Source of the DNA: Siphonodentalium dalli | Taxonomy: Eukaryota > Mollusca > Scaphopoda > Gadilida > Siphonodentaliidae | Assembly: GCA_032622095.1 (NCBI GenBank) | Contig: CP136069.1 | Location: forward strand, 88,250,958-88,314,957 | Direction: 5' to 3' | DNA length: 64,000 nucleotides | Part shown: one piece after another, positions 58,700 through 64,000 of the stretch | How the letters are laid out: each line of letters begins with the position of its first letter | Position numbering within the stretch: the first letter of the stretch is position 1 | Translations under genes and position numbers: made by a program | The notes under the pieces: model-generated | Told to the model about the DNA's origin: nothing | What the model saw: only the letters and a program-made list of their open reading frames with translations | The model's database searches: none

Positions 58700-60330
58700 T
58701 TAGGGTTTCAGTTTGGAGGGCAGTGGACTCATTTTAGTCTCCTTTTCCCCTCGATAAATTTTCCGCTAGCCATTCATTACTCTCGTTGAGGTTTGAAAAA
58801 CGATATGTGAAATAAATATGACAAGGGTTAATTAAACAATAAAGTATGATACATCACGATCCAAACAAATAGTTTGAAATGGAAAAATACACAAGTAATA
58901 GACAATTTTATCAAGTATAATTTAGCTCTCATGCAACATCAACACCTGTGAAGATCCAGTCTCAGAAACTTCAAATGCACATAATTATACAATAGTGAGT
59001 CTGATACTAGCCTGCTAAATTCACCCTCTGGGGACCTCATTCTGCAAATGTCAGACACAATATTTCAAGGCTTGATTTACAAACCCTTCCAAAAAATGAC
59101 AAGTCGACCACAAATTTGATAATTAATTCAGTATATGTATATCAGTGACAATGAGTGAATGTTTACACATACTGGTGACGATCGTTCTTGTGTATAAACT
59201 AGCAAGTTAGAAAATTGTTAAAAATCCATTTTTTGAGAATGAACATTAAAATTAACAAGTGCATCGCCCAGAGTATCCCCCGCCAAGGTGGCTTTCCGCA
59301 AAGGCTTATTAATTTTATGATGTGGCTTAATTCGAAAGATGTCTTAATCTGCCCTGTGATAACTAAATAAAATATGCATGAATACCAAAGTATTTTGCAA
59401 TTGGTTCATATTTGTTTGAGTTATCAAGCTGGACAAACCAAAATTGTGAAAAATTGACAAACTAAGGTCTAAAACTGAGACAATTGGAAATGCAAACAAT
59501 GCCATTTGGCATTCCTTTAAAAGCATGCATTATGTCAAACATCCATACAAAATTTCATTCAGATCTGACAACCCATGGCTGGGATATCTTCTTGAGCAGA
59601 CAAAAAGAGATGATTTTTTTAAAATGGAAAAAGTTAACGTCATTTGCCCCTATTTTGTAAGCAGTCATGATGTTGAAACTGTGAAAGGCAGAGATTAAAT
59701 TCTTTGTGGCATGTGTACAGCATTCTCATTCAAATCACAATATTTGACCCATACTACCCGTTGTCAGTGCAAAACACAGCTATTAATGTATGTTAATGCA
59801 TGATTGGGTAATGATCAGACAGAACACATGTACCAAATTAATAGAATGTTTTTTGCAAAGAGACCAAATTTTATTTATCCAGTGAGTATTTTCTCCCAAG
59901 ATGCTATAATTATGTCACACGCCAAATAAGGAATTTACAATGATACAATAGTTGTATCTCGTAAGGTGTATGGTCTAAATAAGGAAATGATGCAATTTAG
60001 TATGCCACACTAAAAGCAGATGACATGTTTGTCATATCATTTCTTTCTTGTTTATTCATATTTTATTATACATTTTTGTCACTACGTGGCAATTGTCTTT
60101 TGGGTCTAATATAAATCGTGTGAATGAGAAATTATATGTAGAGAATTTTGAGCCTCGAACCAGATTGGTGAAGGTTTAAGCCCTATATATTGTAATGGTG
60201 TGCGAACACATGGTTCTTGTTTATGTGAAAGTTTTGTGACAATAGCAGACGATTTCGGGAAATCCACAGGTAACTTCGTGACTCTCTGATGATAACCAAA
60301 CAATATGCTTTTCACAAAAACATAACATAA
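58700..60330. other. Sequence upstream of L1, no gene recognised
   Basis: Contains a family E fragment at 59008-59063 (CACCCTCTGGGGACCTCATT) and diffuse repeat-like text. No A, B or linker exon with good splice sites was found here, though the gene should continue upstream. Confidence 0.4.
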
Positions 60331-60336
60331 TCGAAC

Positions 60337-61116
60337 TAGGGCCCCGCGATGCATCGAATGGAAATTCGATTTTCATTTCATCCCTCTGAATCGAATCGTT
60401 TTCTGTTTTTAGTACCAGTTTCGAGCCGATTATCTCAAAGAATCTTAAGTACACTGCACGTTTCTAGTAGCGGGCATAGATCGATCGTTTTACCAATAAT
60501 CAAAAGCATTTAGCACATCATACTCTCAAAAAATCCCATGACACAATTGAATAAACTCCGATGTTGCCCGATCAAAATGCATGGACCATAATACTGGCAA
60601 CATTCGGTGCCGGGCACATCATCAAAGAATAATGATAATGCAACGCGGAATCTGCTGAAATGGGTGGAAGCCAATGCAATGTTCTGATAATGAGTGATAA
60701 TCATTAATCAGTGATTAAATTCATCGACGATTGGGCGAAAAACAGATATGAGTGACTGGTAGTGTAAAATCGAATAGCGCATCTGCGCATGTGTATTTGA
60801 AATCGAGGTTTTCCCTCACATACAAGACAAATGTCTTCTTGGCGAGATTGGACTCACCACCATTTGTGCACGAATCCGATAGTTCAAGTTATCTAAATGA
60901 TTAACATAGCATCTCCAATGACAAATTGCGTCTGCATTTCGTCAAGAACAGACGTCGGGACATTCACATACGAGTCAGATAAGTTATGCGGACCTCCTTA
61001 ACAATTTTTACCTTGGTCTACTTTTGCATTTATCGAAGCGAGTCGAATCGCGATTATGTATCCAAATCGAATCGAAAATCGAATCGAATGTATATTGCCC
61101 GAATCGCATGGCCCTA
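60337..61116. mobile_element. hAT-type non-autonomous element 4
   Basis: Terminal repeats TAGGGCCCCGCGAT and inverse (ATCGCATGGCCCTA). Flanking octamers AATCGAAC and AATCGAAG match at seven of eight positions (60329-60336, 61117-61124). AATCGAATCGAAAATCGAAT-type motifs lie inside both ends. No transposase. Confidence 0.78.
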
Positions 61117-61559
61117 AATCGAAGTGTGTTTGGAGATTATATTGCATCCAAACTATCATTATGCTATACTATTTGTATATTATTGAGGAAATTGTCATAA
61201 TTTTGTAACTTTTATGTCTAAATTATAACCTACAGCGAAGGTCATCCGTGCCTTTAAAGGGAAATCTCATAGAAAACACTCAGGACAACTTCATTTAATG
61301 TGATATCTTATTTGTTGCTAATAGCATAAAGTCAAAAACAAAGAAAGTTCAGCGATTTGATTTGTTAGGAAATAAACTGTCCTTCAAAATGGCTGAGTGA
61401 CCTGTCAATTTTCCAATTTTCACAGCATTTTGCAATGCAAAACAATATGGTCAGACAATTTACTCCCTGCTGCCCTGAAATTATTGGTAAGAATTTGCTC
61501 TGAAGATATCATTTAGGGGGATGTTTACAAAATATGCTAGTACTGTGGTTATCATATCG

Positions 61560-63540
61560 GGAGGTATTCAGACTTACTGAAGTTATCATCCGGAAATGAA
61601 AATTAAATGTAAATTCCAACAAAAAGGGCCGTAACTCTGGGGAAAATTGGTGGGCGGAACCAACCGAAATTCGACTTTAAACTGTATTTGTGCTAGTAAA
61701 CCCACATACCAAATTTCAGTGCATTCAGACATACTAAAGTTATCATCCGGAAATGAAAAAAGCTAACGGACAGACAGATGACCAATAAAATAATGTCATT
61801 ATTTTCAAAACGGGCGTATAAAAAACCACAAAATTAATTTTATCTAAATCTTGGTCTCCAAATGAGCACCAGCATATAGACAATAGTTAACTACTCTGAC
61901 TAGCGTATGTTATTCGAGAGAGATGCGACACATTATTTTTATGAAGCACCAGTCGACTGAAAATGATTCTCGCGTCACACGGAAGGAGAAAAACCATACG
62001 CTAATCAGAATAGTTAACTGTTGTATATATTATACTTTCTATACCAGTTTGTTACGATCCGAACCACAATGAAACACATGGTTAGACCTAATACGTTCTT
62101 AAAGCTACAACAGCACCAGCCGTTTCTGTTAAAACAACGCACAAGGATACCGAATGAGGCAAAATATGACGTCATGGCGTAATGCAGAGAGATGATTAAC
62201 ATTCGGTCTTCTAGGATTCGGGATATAATTTATATTTAGAGGTAAAAAGTTGATAAAAACTAGACTGTTCCAATGGGACTAGGGATACCCCCCCCCCCCC
62301 ATGTTTTTAAAACACTAAGATGTTTCACATGTCAGTAAACATTAAGTTAAAATAATAAAATAACAGATTCCCATTGCAGGTGCACAGTAAAATAATGTTG
62401 AATAACTTGACCAATATCAGTCCAATTGAACTCCAAATCACAGGGAGAGCTTTCCGATGAATGGCAACAAGCCATATTTCAAACTAAATCCTGAAAAATT
62501 ACCAATAATTCTGCTGTCGTTAAGGAGTCGATTATTTAGGGCATTACTGTAAGATTTTTTCCGAAGTACTCATGAGGGTGTCAAACAATTTTTCCGGGCA
62601 ATATGGCGGGTGAGTGAGTGGTCAAGAGGACCCAAAAGCAATTTTTTTCGACAATTAAAAAAATATTTTTCAACTAGTTTTGGCCTTAAAACTTAATGTA
62701 ATTTTAACATCAAAACTGAATTTAGACAGTCAGTATAGATTGTTTCTTGTTGTAAAATTACTAAATACCCAGTGTATGTCAGTCTAGGTCACTCCGAACA
62801 TAAAATGCATGGACATTTTGTATAAGCAATCACTACCATGTCAAACTAAGCTAATCACATACACCAACTCTAATAGGTAGTTGATATGAAACAGAAAGTA
62901 AGTGGTGAAAATTCTAATATTCTTCCAGAAAAAAATTTGATTTTGTGTTTCTTTGGGAGTGGGTGTTGAAAAATAGATAGCTAACAAAGAATATCTCATA
63001 TACTCCTAATTTCAATTCCAAAATGAGGTTAAATTCTAAGTCGAAAAATGGCCGTAACTCATGTGAAAATAATTGGACAGAACCTATATTCGAACTTGGC
63101 CTGTAGTTTTAGCTGGGAAACACACATACTAGCTTTGGTTCAGATAAAATAACCCAAACTGGAGTTATCAGTCAGAAACCAAAATGTTATGAAATCGGTC
63201 AAATTCTAAGTCGAAAAAGGGCCGTACTCATGTAAAAATAATTGGACGGAACCCATAATCGAACTTGGCTTGTATCTTTAATTGGGAAATAAACATACAA
63301 CTTTGGTTGAGATCAAATAATCCAAACTGGAGTTGTCGGACGGAAACCAAAAATGTTAACAGATGGTCAAATTCTAAGTCGAAAAAGGGCCGTAACTCAT
63401 GTAAAAATAATTGAACGAAACCCATATTCAAACTTGGCCTGTATTTTTAGCTTGGAAATACACCAACTTTGGGACAGATCAAATAACCCAAACTGGAGTT
63501 ACTGATCGGAAACCAAAAATGTTAAAGGACAAATGGCAAG
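61560..63540. repeat. Dispersed AAGTCGAAAAAGGGCCGTAA repeats
   Basis: Repeated order of GTCGAAAAAGGGCCGTAACT, AATTGGACnGAACCnATATT, CGAACTTGGCCTGTA and ACTGGAGTTATCnGnCGGAAACC at about 61560-61790 and three times in 62990-63530. A partial family H copy lies at 62260-62395. It ends in a GACAGACAGACAGACGG-type microsatellite (63538-63660). Confidence 0.6.
62444..62551. mobile_element. mariner-type MITE, half copy
   Basis: Starts GAGAGCTTTCCGATGAATGG at the palindrome centre and ends GGGCATTACTGTA. Confidence 0.65.
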
Positions 63541-63793
63541 ACAGACGTCCAGACAGACGGATGGCTACGGATGGACTGCTAGACAGATGGCCAGCTAGAC
63601 AGACAGACAGACAGACAGATGGATGGACCTACAGTCAGATGGACGGACAGGCAGACAGAGAGCCTGATTACATAATACAACCATTTTTCAAAATGAAGTA
63701 TAAAAACTATCTAAAACAGAAAAAATAGGGTCGCGGGTGGGTGGGCCTAAAAAATGGCCAATGGTAAAAAATCATCTTGTGTGTCTGAAATTT

Positions 63794-64000
63794 GTTTACT
63801 GAACATTACTTACCACGAATTACTTTGTTTACTGCACATTACATACCACACATTACTTTGTTTACAGCACCTTACTTACCATGAATTACTTTGTTTACTG
63901 CACATTACTTACCATGAATTACTTTGTTTACTGCACATTACTTACCACAAATTACTTTGTTTACTGCACATTACTTACCACGAATTACTTTGTTTACTGC
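63794..64000 (+). repeat. 33-bp minisatellite running off the window
   Basis: About six copies of a 33-bp unit built from GTTTACTGCACATTACTTAC followed by CACGAATTACTTT. Read on the minus strand (gene direction), each unit contains GTAAGTAATG, a donor-like string. The array continues past the window end. Confidence 0.9.

Noticed and set aside
62014-62202. Candidate first exon with a hydrophobic segment
   Set aside because: The hydrophobic run is not at the N-terminus, and the possible donor gives phase 2, which does not match L1 entry (phase 1).
63794-64000. CRISPR-like regular repeat
   Set aside because: Direct tandem repeats with no unique spacers, in a eukaryotic context.

Overview
The window looks like nuclear DNA of a non-vertebrate animal, most likely a lophotrochozoan and probably a mollusc. 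It is AT-rich, has no operons or bacterial-type genes, contains GT-AG introns, and is packed with small DNA transposons, Helitron-like ends, a Ty3/Gypsy element and GACGG-rich repeats of a kind I associate with mollusc genomes. The phylum is an inference from repeat style. I found no tRNA, rRNA or CRISPR.

Host coding content: twelve short minus-strand exons between 58612 and 1449 are joined by consistent splice phases. They are two Thr/Ser-rich linker exons (L1, L2), four pairs of exons (A+B) that each encode one six-cysteine domain, and two cysteine-rich terminal exons (T1, T2). Every A exon is entered in phase 1 and left in phase 2; every B exon is entered in phase 2 and left in phase 1. 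Each A+B domain is therefore a symmetric 1-1 module. Cysteine spacing is C-x(12-13)-C-x12-C-x8-C-x12-C-x(26-28)-C in all four. Reading order is L1(58.6 kb)-A1-B1-[T1 at 50.5 kb or on to A2]-A2-B2-L2-A3-B3-A4-B4-T2(1.45 kb). This may be one gene with an alternative early terminal exon, or two tandem genes. I do not recognise the domain. No signal-peptide exon was found, so the gene probably starts beyond 58.6 kb.

Introns hold layered mobile elements. 2-15 kb: piggyBac-type (TTAA) elements, one of them 4.6 kb long and sitting inside a mariner-type MITE. 15-22 kb: inverted-repeat and tandem-repeat elements. 22.9-26.7 kb: two hAT-type elements with perfect 8-bp target duplications. 29.3-31.0 kb: a PIF/Harbinger-type element (TTA duplication) inside a piggyBac-type MITE. 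32.65-39.48 kb: a plus-strand Ty3/Gypsy LTR retrotransposon with gag, protease, RT, RNase H and integrase, broken by stops and frameshifts. 41.3-46.5 kb: a 5.2-kb PIF/Harbinger-type element with no transposase, carrying a LINE tail. 50-54 kb: hairpin and palindromic MITEs. 55.5-58.0 kb: two abutting Helitron-like elements. 60.3-61.1 kb: another hAT-type element. 63.8 kb to the end: a 33-bp minisatellite.

Boundaries given for transposons rest on terminal inverted repeats plus target-site duplications read directly in the sequence. Superfamily names are inferred from duplication length and terminal sequence, because almost none of these elements carries a recognisable transposase.
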